Translations under genes and position numbers: made by a program
Notes under the pieces: model-generated
Seen by the model: the letters and a program-made list of their open reading frames with translations, nothing else
What the model was told of the DNA's origin: nothing
Database searches by the model: none
DNA from: Aquibium carbonis
GTDB lineage: Bacteria; Pseudomonadota; Alphaproteobacteria; Rhizobiales; Rhizobiaceae
Direction of reading: 5' to 3'
Assembly: GCF_003970795.1 (NCBI RefSeq)
Contig: NZ_RWKW01000090.1
Location: 30,304 to 94,303, forward strand
DNA: 64,000 bases
Part shown: positions 19,544 through 29,436 of the stretch, one piece after another
Position numbering within the stretch: the stretch's first letter is position 1
Layout of the letters: every line of letters starts with the position of its first letter

Positions 19544-20449
19544 ATGCAGGTCAAGACCCGCCACCTGACCACCTTCCTCGAGATCGCCCGGCATGGCAGC
19601 GTCGGCAAGGCGGCGGCCACGCTGAAAGTGTCGCAGCCGGCGGTGACGCGTACGCTGCGCGAGCTGGAAGACGAACTCGGCTGCGCGCTGGTCGAGCGCG
19701 ACGGGCGCGGCATCCGCCTGACGTCGGCCGGCCAGGAGTTCCGGCGCCATGCCGGGGCCAGCCTCGCCGCCTTGCGCAAGGGGGTCGACGCGGTGCGCCG
19801 CGTGACGGCCGACGAAGCGCCACCGCTCCGCGTCGGGGCGCTGCCGACGGTTTCGGCCCGCATCATGCCGACGGCGGTACGCAGCCTGCTTCAGTCGAGC
19901 GACGCCAGGCTGAAGATCGTCACCGGCGAAAACGCCGTCCTCCTGGATCAACTGACACGCGGCGAGCTCGACGTCGTGGTCGGGCGGCTGGCCGCGCCGG
20001 AGCGGATGATCGGCCTCACCTTCGAGCATCTCTATTCCGAACAGGTCGTCTTCGCCGTCCGCCGCGGCCACCCGCTGATGGAGGCCGCGACCTTCGATTT
20101 TGCCGCGCTGCGATCCTATCCGGTCGTCATGCCGACGCGCTCGGCCATCATCCGGCCCTTCGTCGACCGACTGCTGGTGGCTCATGGCCTGGCGGACCTG
20201 CGCGCGCGCATCGAAAGCGTATCCGACAGTTTCGGCCGATCCTTCCTGCGCGAGACGGACGCGATCTGGATCATCTCGCAGGGTGTGGTCGCCAACGAGA
20301 TCGCGGCGGGAACGCTGGCCCGCCTGCCGATCGATACGTCCGAGACGCGCGGCGCCGTCGGGATTACGCTGCGCGCCGATCGCGAACCATGGCCGATCCT
20401 CGACCATTTTGCCCGCGTGTTGCGGGAGGTGGCCGTCAGCCAGCGCTGA
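19544..20449 (+). CDS. pcaQ: LysR-type activator of protocatechuate genes
   Basis: 301-residue LysR-family regulator. The N-terminal winged HTH (FLEIARHGSVGKAAATLKVS) is followed by a periplasmic-binding-like effector domain. It is transcribed divergently from pcaCHGB, the standard PcaQ arrangement in rhizobia, where PcaQ activates pca genes in response to beta-carboxymuconate. No clear match to the published PcaQ box was seen in the roughly 100-base intergenic stretch. Confidence 0.9.
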   Translation: MQVKTRHLTTFLEIARHGSVGKAAATLKVSQPAVTRTLRELEDELGCALVERDGRGIRLTSAGQEFRRHAGASLAALRKGVDAVRRVTADEAPPLRVGALPTVSARIMPTAVRSLLQSSDARLKIVTGENAVLLDQLTRGELDVVVGRLAAPERMIGLTFEHLYSEQVVFAVRRGHPLMEAATFDFAALRSYPVVMPTRSAIIRPFVDRLLVAHGLADLRARIESVSDSFGRSFLRETDAIWIISQGVVANEIAAGTLARLPIDTSETRGAVGITLRADREPWPILDHFARVLREVAVSQR

Positions 20450-20468
20450 TCGGCCACGCACCGCCGGG

Positions 20469-21758
<1,290 letters not shown>

Positions 21759-21788
21759 CTATCCGCGCATCTGCGGCATCGTCGAGGG

Positions 21789-22673
21789 ATGACCCGCTAC
21801 GTCCCGACCTACCAGCTTTATGGCGAGGAGATCGAACGGGATAGCCAGTTCTGGCTGCATTGCGAGACGATTCAGGAGCGCAGCCGCCTGCACGACTGGG
21901 AAATTCGCCCGCATCGCCATCAGGCGTTCTTCCAGATGTTGTACATTTCGGACGGCAAGGGAGAAGTTCTGGCCGGCGATGCCTATCGGGATTTCGCCGG
22001 CGACACGCTCATTTTCGTTCCGCCGGGGATCGTGCACGGCTTCCGGTTCTCGCGCGACATCGTCGGGCTGGTCGTGACCGTTCCGCGTGACCGGCTGGAC
22101 ATCCCGAGCGGCGCGAGCCGCCACCTTGCCGCCTTCGCGGCCGAGACGCGCGTGGTGTCCGGCGCGGAAACCAGCGCAAGGCTGGCGGTCGATTCGCTCC
22201 ACCGGATCGCGGCCGAGGTGGCGGGGCACGGCATCGGCCGGATGATCCTCACCGAAGCGCTGGTCTCGGCAACCCTCATCGACCTTGCGCGAGCAAGCGG
22301 CGCCCGCGCCGAACAGTCCCCCGATCCGGACGACCGCGACCAGCAGCGGCTGGAGCAACTCGCAGCGCTCATCAACACGCATTTCCGCGAACATCGGCCG
22401 GCGGCCTTCTACGCCGACCGGATCGGCTTGTCGGCAGCCCACCTGAACCGGATCGCGCGCACCCGCACCGGCCGCAGCCTCCAGGCGCTGATCGCGGCCC
22501 GGCTGGTGGAGGAAGCGCGTCGCAATCTGGTGTTCACGTTCCTGCCGGCGCAATCGATCGCGCATGACCTGGGTTTTTCGGACCCGGCCTATTTCAGCCG
22601 ATTCTTCGCCCGGCACGCGGGCGTCAGTCCCGCCGCCTATCGAGCCAGGGAAAGGGCGAGACTGAAGTTCTGA
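21789..22673 (+). CDS. pobR: AraC-family regulator, PobR type
   Basis: 294 residues. The N-terminal cupin-like effector domain (RPHRHQAFFQMLYI, FVPPGIVHGFRF) is followed by two C-terminal AraC helix-turn-helix motifs (ADRIGLSAAHLNRIARTRTG and AHDLGFSDPAYFSRFFARHA). Divergence from pobA points to the AraC-type PobR that activates 4-hydroxybenzoate hydroxylase genes in many proteobacteria. The start is the first ATG after the shared promoter region. Confidence 0.88.
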   Translation: MTRYVPTYQLYGEEIERDSQFWLHCETIQERSRLHDWEIRPHRHQAFFQMLYISDGKGEVLAGDAYRDFAGDTLIFVPPGIVHGFRFSRDIVGLVVTVPRDRLDIPSGASRHLAAFAAETRVVSGAETSARLAVDSLHRIAAEVAGHGIGRMILTEALVSATLIDLARASGARAEQSPDPDDRDQQRLEQLAALINTHFREHRPAAFYADRIGLSAAHLNRIARTRTGRSLQALIAARLVEEARRNLVFTFLPAQSIAHDLGFSDPAYFSRFFARHAGVSPAAYRARERARLKF

Positions 22674-22685
22674 GGCCGCGCCCGG

Positions 22686-23720
22686 TCAGGCTGGTACCAG
22701 CCCGCGCGCGTCCTTGAACGAGACGAGGCGCCTGGCCTGCTCGTCCCACAGCACCAGCCGGATGCACCGCAGGCTCTCGAGCAGCGTGATGCGGCCAAGC
22801 GAGCGCAGTTCCGGATGGTCGCGCAGCACTTCGGGAAGCCGGTAGAACGGGATCGTCGCGGCCAGGTGATGCACGTGGTGGATGCCGATATTGCCGGTGA
22901 ACCAGCGCAGTACGGGCGGAAGGTCGTAGTGCGAGCTGCCGTGAAGCGCTGCGTGCTGGAAGCTCCATTCGCCGTCACCCGACCAATGCGTTTCCTCGAA
23001 CTGGTGCTGGACGTAGAACAGCCAAACGCCCAGCGTCGCCGCCATCAGCGTGATCGGAATCTGCACCAGGAGGAAGGGTCCGAGACCGACCAGCCAGATC
23101 ATCGTGGCCACCGGAATCGCGATCCCCAGATTGGTCGCGATGGTCGAGATCCAGGGCAATGCGCCCGAACGCATCAGGCCGATCGGCAGCCGATACTGAC
23201 ACACGAAGAGAAAGGCCGGTCCAAGCCCGAACATGACCAGTGGATGGCGGTAGAGACGATAGCGCAGACGCGCGAAACGCGGCAGGGCTCGATATTCGCG
23301 CACGGTCAGCGTGTCGACGTCGCCGATGCCTCGCCGATCGAGATTTCCGGCCGATGCGTGATGGACGGCGTGAGTGCGGCGCCAGTAGTCATAGGGCGTC
23401 AGCGTGAAGATACCGATGATCCGCCCGGTCCAGTCGTTGAGCCGACGCTGCGAAAACAGCGTCCCGTGGCCGCAATCATGCTGCAGGATGAACAGCCGCA
23501 CGAGCAATCCGGCGGCCGGGATGGTGAGCACGAGACCCCACCAGAAACCGTTCAGAACGGCAATCGCCGCAAGCGCCCACAACCCCACGAAGGGGACGGC
23601 GGTGACCACGATCTCAAGGGTGCTGCGAATCGGATCGGGCTGGCGATATTTCGCGAGCAGCGCGCTCCAGGATGGCTTCTTCGGCTCGACGGCGGCGGCG
23701 GTGGCAAGGGCGATTGTCAC
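22686..23720 (-). CDS. Membrane fatty acid desaturase
   Basis: 344 residues with the three histidine boxes of integral-membrane acyl desaturases: HDCGH, HAVHH (within RRTHAVHHASAG) and HHVHH. Two pairs of hydrophobic helices lie between the boxes. It probably introduces a double bond into membrane-lipid acyl chains using a di-iron centre. A GTG start is used, with GGAGAC 6 bases upstream. It has no clear operon partner. The nearby cold-shock gene invites, but does not prove, a link to membrane adaptation. Confidence 0.88.
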   Translation of the reverse strand: MTIALATAAAVEPKKPSWSALLAKYRQPDPIRSTLEIVVTAVPFVGLWALAAIAVLNGFWWGLVLTIPAAGLLVRLFILQHDCGHGTLFSQRRLNDWTGRIIGIFTLTPYDYWRRTHAVHHASAGNLDRRGIGDVDTLTVREYRALPRFARLRYRLYRHPLVMFGLGPAFLFVCQYRLPIGLMRSGALPWISTIATNLGIAIPVATMIWLVGLGPFLLVQIPITLMAATLGVWLFYVQHQFEETHWSGDGEWSFQHAALHGSSHYDLPPVLRWFTGNIGIHHVHHLAATIPFYRLPEVLRDHPELRSLGRITLLESLRCIRLVLWDEQARRLVSFKDARGLVPA

Positions 23721-23945
23721 GCAGTCTCCAGGTGGTTCATGTCAAGGGAAAGGTCTTCGACGACGCTCGGGCACAAGGCGGGTTCGAATCGGCTCGTTGC
23801 CGTGCCATGCCCATCCATGATGAGCGGGCGTGTCCGTTTCGAGGCGCGAGGCGTCGGAACGGAATCATTCACCAGAGCCATAGAGCGTGTCCGCCACCGG
23901 CATCTCCCCCCAAACCGTGCGGCAGCCCGGAGAGGTTTACATAGC
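23721..23945. other. Intergenic region upstream of the desaturase gene
   Basis: With the cspA terminator and tail this forms a 310-base gap. No supported gene was found on either strand. It should hold the desaturase promoter. A TTCGAA-containing stretch at 23781-23790 resembles a tRNA T-loop, but no cloverleaf can be built around it. Confidence 0.5.
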
Positions 23946-23970
23946 AAAAAGGCCGGGCGCTAGCCCGACC
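23946..23970 (-). terminator. Rho-independent terminator of cspA
   Basis: On the minus strand an 8-bp stem (GGTCGGGC / GCCCGGCC, one G-T pair) closes a TAGC loop and is followed by TTTTT. It lies 61 bases after the cold-shock gene. Confidence 0.85.
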
Positions 23971-24030
23971 TCTCCGTTCACCTCGACAATCCGTGCCAGT
24001 ACATCCGTGGTCACGAACCGGAAGTGGGAT

Positions 24031-24240
24031 TTATGCCGCCTGGAGGTTTTCCGCGGCGTTCTTGCCCGAGCGGTTGTCACGGACGACGTCGAAGCTGAGC
24101 TTCTGGCCTTCCACGATCGTGCGCATGCCGGCACGCTCAACGGCGGAGATGTGGACGAACACGTCCTGAGCGCCGTCCTCGGGCTGGATGAAGCCGAAGC
24201 CCTTGGTGGCATTGAAGAACTTTACGGTGCCAATGGTCAT
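24031..24240 (-). CDS. cspA: Cold-shock domain protein (CspA family)
   Basis: 69 residues with the RNP1 motif KGFGFIQPE and the RNP2 motif DVFVHISAV of cold-shock nucleic-acid-binding proteins. These act as RNA chaperones in the cytoplasm. An AAGGA ribosome site precedes the ATG. The gene stands alone, with its own terminator and about 260 bases upstream before the next gene's terminator, room for the long structured 5' leader typical of csp genes. Confidence 0.95.
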   Translation of the reverse strand: MTIGTVKFFNATKGFGFIQPEDGAQDVFVHISAVERAGMRTIVEGQKLSFDVVRDNRSGKNAAENLQAA

Positions 24241-24500
24241 GACGATTTCCTTTCAATCGGTCACGTGAATGGGCTTGCCGCGCCGAATGCGCAACAATGC
24301 CCGTAGATCGACTTTGAGCAGGAAGATCGTCCGTGGTGCGTCGCCACACCGATAAACAAAGTTCAACAACAAGATCGATAGGCTCTACATAGGGGTAGTC
24401 GGTGTCCGAAACAAGGCAAAGACTGCGTTGATCGCGATATAATTCGCCGGACCTGCGAAAACGAGCCGTTTGCGCTTGTGAATTCACATGCCGGCCCTGC
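24241..24500 (-). promoter_or_regulatory. cspA upstream region, probable long 5' leader
   Basis: About 260 bases with no coding frame, lower in G+C than the surroundings around 24340-24440. This would contain the cspA promoter and a leader of the kind used for cold-responsive translation. No specific -10/-35 pair is asserted. Confidence 0.4.
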
Positions 24501-24527
24501 AAAAAGGGGCGGTCGCCCGCCCCTTTT
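24501..24527. terminator. Bidirectional terminator after the pyrimidine ABC operon
   Basis: Seven-bp GC stem (GGGGCGG / CCGCCCC) with a 4-base loop, flanked by A5 and T4. On the minus strand the stem is followed by a T-run, which suits termination of the ABC transporter operon 24 bases after its last stop codon. Confidence 0.85.
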
Positions 24528-24550
24528 CGTCGTCGCGGACGGTTCGCGGA

Positions 24551-25525
24551 TCAGTCGATCGCCTTGTCGGTGATGGCGGTGGTATAGGCGCCTTCGGCCG
24601 GCTTGGAGATGATCTTCTGGTCGAGCAGAGCCTGGGCGGTCCGCTCGTAGGCATCGATGATCAGCTTGCCGTCGGCATTGTCGATGAGCTTGGCGACCTC
24701 ACCCATCATGCGCTTCTGGTGATTCTCGTCCTGGCCGCCGTTCTCGACGACGATCTCGCCGGCTTCATCGGGATTTTCGGCGGCGTATTTCCATCCCTTC
24801 ATCGAGGCACGCACGAAGCGGACCATCTTGTCCTCGAAAGCCGGGTCGGCGAGCTTGTCCTCGAGAACATAGAGGCCGTCCTCGAGCAGGTCGTTGCCCA
24901 TGGCGGAATAGTTGAAGACGATCAGATCCTCGGGCTTGTAGCCGGCATCGATGAGCTGCCAGTACTCGTTGTAGGTCATGACCGAGATGCAGTCGGCCTG
25001 CTTCTGGATCAGCGGCTGCACGTCGAAGCTCTGCTTGAGCACGGTGACGCCGTCGGCACCGCCCTCGGTCGACAGGCCGAGCTTGTTCATCCAGGCATAG
25101 AACGGATACTCGTTGCCGAAGAACCAGACGCCGAGCGTGTGGCCCTTGAAGTCGGCTTCGGTCTTGACCGGGCCGTCGGCGGGGCAGACGAGCTGCATGC
25201 CGGCCTTCTTGAAGGGCTGGGCGATGTTGACGAGGTTGACGCCCTTGTCGCGGGCGGCAAGACCCGCCGCCATCCAGGTGACGATCACGTCGGCGCCACC
25301 GCCGGCGATCACCTGCTCGGGCGCAATGTCGGGGCCACCCGGCTTGATGGTGACGTCGAGATTCTCTTCCTCGTAGAAGCCCTTGTCCTTGGCGACGAAA
25401 TAGCCGGCGAACTGGGCCTGCGTGACCCATTTGAGCTGCAGCGTCACCGCATCGGCCGCCATGGCCATGTGCGAAGCAGCGAGCGACAGCGCGCCGGCCA
25501 GCATGGAAACGATCGTTTTCTTCAT
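24551..25525 (-). CDS. ABC transporter substrate-binding protein, NMT1/ThiY-like
   Basis: 324 residues with a Sec signal peptide (MKKTIVSMLAGALSLAAS, cleavage after AMA) and an NMT1/SsuA-type binding fold: LQLKWVTQAQFAGYFVAKDKG and GGPDIAPEQVI. This family binds sulfonates, nitrate, hydroxymethylpyrimidine or related small ligands in the periplasm. It is the last gene of an ATPase-permease-permease-binding protein operon. The neighbouring uracil-degrading genes make a pyrimidine ligand the best guess. Confidence 0.85.
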   Translation of the reverse strand: MKKTIVSMLAGALSLAASHMAMAADAVTLQLKWVTQAQFAGYFVAKDKGFYEEENLDVTIKPGGPDIAPEQVIAGGGADVIVTWMAAGLAARDKGVNLVNIAQPFKKAGMQLVCPADGPVKTEADFKGHTLGVWFFGNEYPFYAWMNKLGLSTEGGADGVTVLKQSFDVQPLIQKQADCISVMTYNEYWQLIDAGYKPEDLIVFNYSAMGNDLLEDGLYVLEDKLADPAFEDKMVRFVRASMKGWKYAAENPDEAGEIVVENGGQDENHQKRMMGEVAKLIDNADGKLIIDAYERTAQALLDQKIISKPAEGAYTTAITDKAID

Positions 25526-25548
25526 GTTTTTTTCCCTCTGAAGTTTGT

Positions 25549-26667
25549 CTATCCACCACGGACAGACGGATGCCAGAACGTCACGGCCCTCTCGATCAGG
25601 GCCAGAACTCCGTAGAAGATCGACCCCGCCAGCGCGGCGACGGCAATCTCCGCCCACACCATGTCGACATTCATCCTGCCGACTTCGGTGGAGATGCGAA
25701 AGCCCATTCCCACCACTGGCGTGCCGAAGAATTCCGCGACGATAGCGCCGATCAGCGCCAGTGTGGAGTTGATTTTCAAGGCGTTGAAGATGAAGGGGGC
25801 TGCGGCCGGCAGCCGCAGCTTCCACAGCGTCTGCCAGTAGCCGGCCGCATAGGTGCGCATCAGGTCGCGCTCCATCGAACCGGCGGCCGTCAAACCGGCG
25901 ACGGTGTTCACCAGCATCGGGAAGAAGGTCATGATGACGACGACGGCGGCCTTGGACGGCCAGTCGAAACCGAACCACATCACCATGATGGGCGCGACGC
26001 CGATAATGGGCAGCGCAGAGACCATGTTGCCGATCGGCATCAGGCCGCGCCGCAGGAATACGAACCTGTCGGCAAGAATGGCGACCGAGAAGCCTGCCGC
26101 GCACCCCATGAAGTAACCGGCAAAGACCGACTTGAAGATCGTCTGCTGGACGTCGGCGGCCAGGATCGGCAGGGAATTGGCTATCCGCACGCCGATGAGC
26201 GACGGCGGCGGCAGAAGGATGAAGGGGATGCCCGCGCCGCGCACGATCGCCTCCCACAAGAGCAGGAGCCAGACGCCGAAGAGTGTCGGAACGACCAGGC
26301 GCAGCAGCGTGCCCATCGGACGCGACGTCGGCCTGGCCAGCGACAGAACCGTGACCAGACGCCAGGCGATGAGCCAAGACGCAGCGACGAGCGCGAAGAA
26401 GGCGAGCCCTGCCTGGCCCTCATGCCCCGTGATGCCCGACAGCAGGAGGTACACCGGGCCGTGCGCTGCGGCGAAGAGCACGAAAGACTCGGTCGCGGTC
26501 GGGAGCCGCAGGAGCGGCACGAGCGCTCCCGTGAGCACGAGAAGGAAAACCAGAGCGGTCGAAGCCGGCGCCATGCCGTCGGGCAGGATCGGCAGTCCAG
26601 CCAAGGCGACGATGGCGGCGAGAAGCGCCGCGACGGATTGCCAGGGAAGCAGGGCGATGGGATTCAT
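25549..26667 (-). CDS. ABC transporter permease with extra N-terminal membrane region
   Basis: 372 residues. The C-terminal half, from about residue 125, is a SsuC/BPD-type permease with the coupling loop (AAGYWQTLWKLRLPAAAPFIFNA region). The first 120 residues add about four further hydrophobic helices not usual in this family, whose members are mostly near 250-290 residues. The start overlaps the stop of the other permease (ATGA). It probably forms a heterodimeric channel with that protein. Confidence 0.85.
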   Translation of the reverse strand: MNPIALLPWQSVAALLAAIVALAGLPILPDGMAPASTALVFLLVLTGALVPLLRLPTATESFVLFAAAHGPVYLLLSGITGHEGQAGLAFFALVAASWLIAWRLVTVLSLARPTSRPMGTLLRLVVPTLFGVWLLLLWEAIVRGAGIPFILLPPPSLIGVRIANSLPILAADVQQTIFKSVFAGYFMGCAAGFSVAILADRFVFLRRGLMPIGNMVSALPIIGVAPIMVMWFGFDWPSKAAVVVIMTFFPMLVNTVAGLTAAGSMERDLMRTYAAGYWQTLWKLRLPAAAPFIFNALKINSTLALIGAIVAEFFGTPVVGMGFRISTEVGRMNVDMVWAEIAVAALAGSIFYGVLALIERAVTFWHPSVRGG

Positions 26668-27545
26668 GCGGGCCGCGCCCCCATCACGCGCTCGGTGATG
26701 CGCCCGGCCAGCCCGACGAGGCTGACGAGCAGGATGGCGACGATCGAGCCGGCGACGAGGGCCGCGAACATGTCGATGGTCTGGCTGTAGTAGGAACCAC
26801 TGAGCAGCTTGGAACCGATGCCGGCCACCGCGCCGGTGGGCAGCTCGCCGACGATCGCGCCGACGAGGCTCGCGGCCACCGCGACCTTCATCGAGGCGAA
26901 GAGGAAGGGTACCGAGGCCGGCACCCGCAGCTTCCAGAACACCTGGCCGGCGCTGGCATTGTAGGTGTGCATGAGGTCGAGATGCATGATTTCAGGCGAG
27001 CGAAGTCCCTTCACCATGCCGACCGCGACCGGGAAGAACGACAGGTAGGTGGAGATCAGCGCCTTGGGGATCAGGCCGGTGATGCCGACGGCGGCCAGAA
27101 CGACGATGATCATCGGCGCCAGCGCCAGGATCGGGATCGTTTGCGAGGTGATGATCCACGGCATCAGCGACCGATCCAGCGTCACGACATGGACGATGCC
27201 GACGGCGATCAGGATGCCGAGGACGGTGCCGAAGGCAAAGCCGAGCACCGTGGACGAGAGCGTCACGGCGGCATGGTACACGAGGCTGCGGTTCGACGTG
27301 ACCTTCCGGAAGAAGGTGTTTTCGACAAAGTTGACCGCCACCTGGTGCGGCGCGGGCAAGGTCGGCTTGGGCTGGCTCATCGTCTTGACGACGAATTCCC
27401 AAGTGGTGGATGTCACGCCCGCCCGCCGGTCGAGATCGCGCTGGAACGGGGCATTCATGGCATAGGAACCGACATACCAGGCCACCACGATGGCGGCCAG
27501 GATGACGGTGACGGGGATGATCTTGTCGCGCAGACGGTCAGTCAT
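26664..27545 (-). CDS. ABC transporter permease, SsuC type
   Basis: 293 residues. One N-terminal helix precedes the periplasmic segment, followed by a standard permease core with the coupling-loop motif YNASAGQVFWKLRVPASVPF. It pairs with the following, longer permease, with which it overlaps by four bases. The ATPase gene lies 146 bases upstream in the same direction, beyond a G/C-rich palindromic repeat. Confidence 0.88.
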   Translation of the reverse strand: MTDRLRDKIIPVTVILAAIVVAWYVGSYAMNAPFQRDLDRRAGVTSTTWEFVVKTMSQPKPTLPAPHQVAVNFVENTFFRKVTSNRSLVYHAAVTLSSTVLGFAFGTVLGILIAVGIVHVVTLDRSLMPWIITSQTIPILALAPMIIVVLAAVGITGLIPKALISTYLSFFPVAVGMVKGLRSPEIMHLDLMHTYNASAGQVFWKLRVPASVPFLFASMKVAVAASLVGAIVGELPTGAVAGIGSKLLSGSYYSQTIDMFAALVAGSIVAILLVSLVGLAGRITERVMGARPA

Positions 27546-27558
27546 GGCTGGCCTCGTT

Positions 27559-27582
27559 CCCCCTCCCCCTTGTGGGGAGGGG
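27559..27582. repeat. G/C-rich short palindromic repeat
   Basis: CCCCCTCCCCC-TTGT-GGGGAGGGGG-type hairpin inside the ABC operon gap. The same core occurs twice at 63066-63095 and 63150-63182. Repeats of this style are widespread in rhizobial intergenic DNA and may affect differential expression within operons. Confidence 0.65.
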
Positions 27583-27691
27583 GACGTCTAGGACGTGCTC
27601 CGGCGTCGACGTACCGCCAGACACAAGCGGAGCACCGAGGCCTTTCGTCCCCGTCGCGGCGCAGGCACTCTGGAGTAAGCTCCGAAGCCGC

Positions 27692-28495
27692 TCAATCCTC
27701 ATAGGATTGCCCTGCCCTCAGGCCCTCGCGCACGCGGTGGGCGATGGCGAGAAACTCGGTCGATTCGCGGATGTCGAGCGGCCGCTCCTTCGGCAGCGTC
27801 GAATTGATGACGTCGGTGACGCGGCCGGGGCGCGGGCTCATGACCACGATCTTGGTCGACAGGTAGACTGCCTCGGGAATCGAATGCGTGACGAAGCAGA
27901 TCGTCTTGTTCGTCCGTGCCCAGAGTTCGAGAAGCTGCTCGTTCAAATGGTCGCGAACGATCTCGTCCAGCGCACCGAAGGGCTCGTCCATCAAGAGCAG
28001 GTCGGCGTCGAAGGCGAGCGCGCGGGCGATCGAGGCACGCTGCTGCATGCCGCCGGACAACTGCCAGGGAAACTTCTTGCCGAAGCCGGTGAGATTGACG
28101 AGGTCGAGCGTGCGCTTGACCCGCTCGCGCTGCTCAGCCGCGGAGATGCCCATGATTTCCAGCGGCAGCGCGACGTTCTTCTCGATCGTGCGCCAGGGGT
28201 AGAGCGCTGCGGCCTGGAAGACATAGCCATAGGCGCGACGGCGGCGCGCCTCTTGCGGGCTCATGCCGTTGACGGTGATGGCGCCCCCCGTCGGCTGTTC
28301 CAGATCGGCGATGACGCGCAGGAACGTCGTCTTGCCGCAGCCGGACGGGCCGATGAAGGAGACAAACTCGCCCTTGCCGATCTCGAGGTCGACGTTGGAC
28401 AGGGCGTGGACCGGGCCGTCCCCCGTCTGGAACGTCAGGTCGAGCCCCTTGGCCGATATCACCGAACCTGCTGTCAAATCCGTCTGTGCCCCCAT
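27692..28495 (-). CDS. ABC transporter ATP-binding protein, SsuB/TauB type
   Basis: 267 residues with Walker A GPSGCGKTT, Q-loop YVFQ, signature LSGGM, Walker B LLLMDEPFGALD and H-loop VTHS. It energises the two permeases downstream. It is the first gene of the importer operon and is divergent from a cupin gene with 93 bases between them. No RutR-like box was found in that gap. Confidence 0.93.
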   Translation of the reverse strand: MGAQTDLTAGSVISAKGLDLTFQTGDGPVHALSNVDLEIGKGEFVSFIGPSGCGKTTFLRVIADLEQPTGGAITVNGMSPQEARRRRAYGYVFQAAALYPWRTIEKNVALPLEIMGISAAEQRERVKRTLDLVNLTGFGKKFPWQLSGGMQQRASIARALAFDADLLLMDEPFGALDEIVRDHLNEQLLELWARTNKTICFVTHSIPEAVYLSTKIVVMSPRPGRVTDVINSTLPKERPLDIRESTEFLAIAHRVREGLRAGQSYED

Positions 28496-28588
28496 GCCTG
28501 CTGCTGGCTGCCAGCCACTTTCGATGTCATCATAGAAGGGTCTTTTCCGCTCCGCAGCATGAGCGATGCAAAAACCGGAGGAAACCCG

Positions 28589-29005
28589 ATGTCATCTCCC
28601 AACACTCCGCGCCAATGCCGGCGCCTGCGCGCCGAAAAGACCTATGGCGGCAAGCAGGGCTTCGACTATTTCGAAGGCGTTGCGCGCGAGACGGTCGGCG
28701 CCTCGGGCATCTGCATGCACCTTTTGACGATCCCTCCGGGCGGCCGCGCCAAGGCCCACAAGCACGACAGCCACGAAACCGCGATCTACGTCCTGTCGGG
28801 CAAGGCGGTCATGTACTGGGGCGAACGGCTGGAAATCATGATGGAGACCGATGCCGGCGACATGGTCTACATCCCCGCAAACATGCCGCATTTGCCGGTC
28901 AACCGGTCGTCGGAGCCCGTCACCGCAGTCATAGCCCGCACCGACCCCAACGAGCAGGAAAGCGTCACCCTGCTGCCCGACCTGGAGGCGCAGGTGCCTG
29001 CGTGA
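28589..29005 (+). CDS. Small cupin-domain protein
   Basis: 138 residues. A single beta-barrel cupin shows the metal-binding motif GGRAKAHKHDSHETAIYVLSG and a second motif MVYIPANMPHLPVN. A GGAGGA ribosome site 6 bases before the ATG favours this start over an earlier in-frame ATG. It is divergent from the pyrimidine-type ABC importer. It may be an enzyme or a small-molecule sensor in the same pathway; function unknown. Confidence 0.8.
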   Translation: MSSPNTPRQCRRLRAEKTYGGKQGFDYFEGVARETVGASGICMHLLTIPPGGRAKAHKHDSHETAIYVLSGKAVMYWGERLEIMMETDAGDMVYIPANMPHLPVNRSSEPVTAVIARTDPNEQESVTLLPDLEAQVPA

Positions 29006-29034
29006 CAACGACCCTGCCCGGACGTGGCGAACCG

Positions 29035-29430
29035 TCATTCGCATGGCTCGACTTCGGCCCAGGGATTGCCGGCGGCGTCGGTCACGCGCCGGGTTCTGTC
29101 CTCGGGGTCCCACGGATCGCGAATGATCACGAGTTCGGCGGTCAGAACGTCCTCCCCTTCGTGCCCGCACAGAGCCGTGGCGACGGATGCGCCGTTCCCG
29201 CGCTGGACGGAGAGGAAGTCGCAACCCGTCACATAGCTCTCCAGTCCATCGGATTTGAGCACGAACAGCGAATCGTCGTCGTCGCGCGAGCCACCCTTGT
29301 GGTAGGCGCAGCCCGGCACATTGCCCCAGACGCCGGTTAGCCAAAGGGAATCCGCCGCAGGCGCGACCGCCTCTTCGGCGATCGCGTTCCACGTGGCCAG
29401 GCAGAAGACCGCGATGACGAGCGGTCGCAT
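29035..29430 (-). CDS. Small secreted protein of unknown function
   Basis: 131 residues with a Sec-type signal peptide (MRPLVIAVFCLATWNAIA). The mature part is acidic, with four cysteines (in GCAYHK, GCDFL, ALCGHE and EPCE), consistent with two disulfides in the periplasm. It starts 6 bases after the dihydropyrimidinase gene, so it is probably co-transcribed with it. No family is recognised. Confidence 0.65.
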   Translation of the reverse strand: MRPLVIAVFCLATWNAIAEEAVAPAADSLWLTGVWGNVPGCAYHKGGSRDDDDSLFVLKSDGLESYVTGCDFLSVQRGNGASVATALCGHEGEDVLTAELVIIRDPWDPEDRTRRVTDAAGNPWAEVEPCE

Positions 29431-29436
29431 CCGCGA

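Noticed and set aside
23765..23806. tRNA-like T-loop (GGTTCGAATC) upstream of the desaturase gene
   Set aside because: The flanking bases do not form a T-stem, and no matching acceptor or anticodon arms could be found.
24551..26377. 608-codon minus-strand frame covering the binding protein and part of the permease
   Set aside because: Only its last 324 codons are real; the upstream part is an Arg/Gly-rich out-of-frame run through the permease gene.
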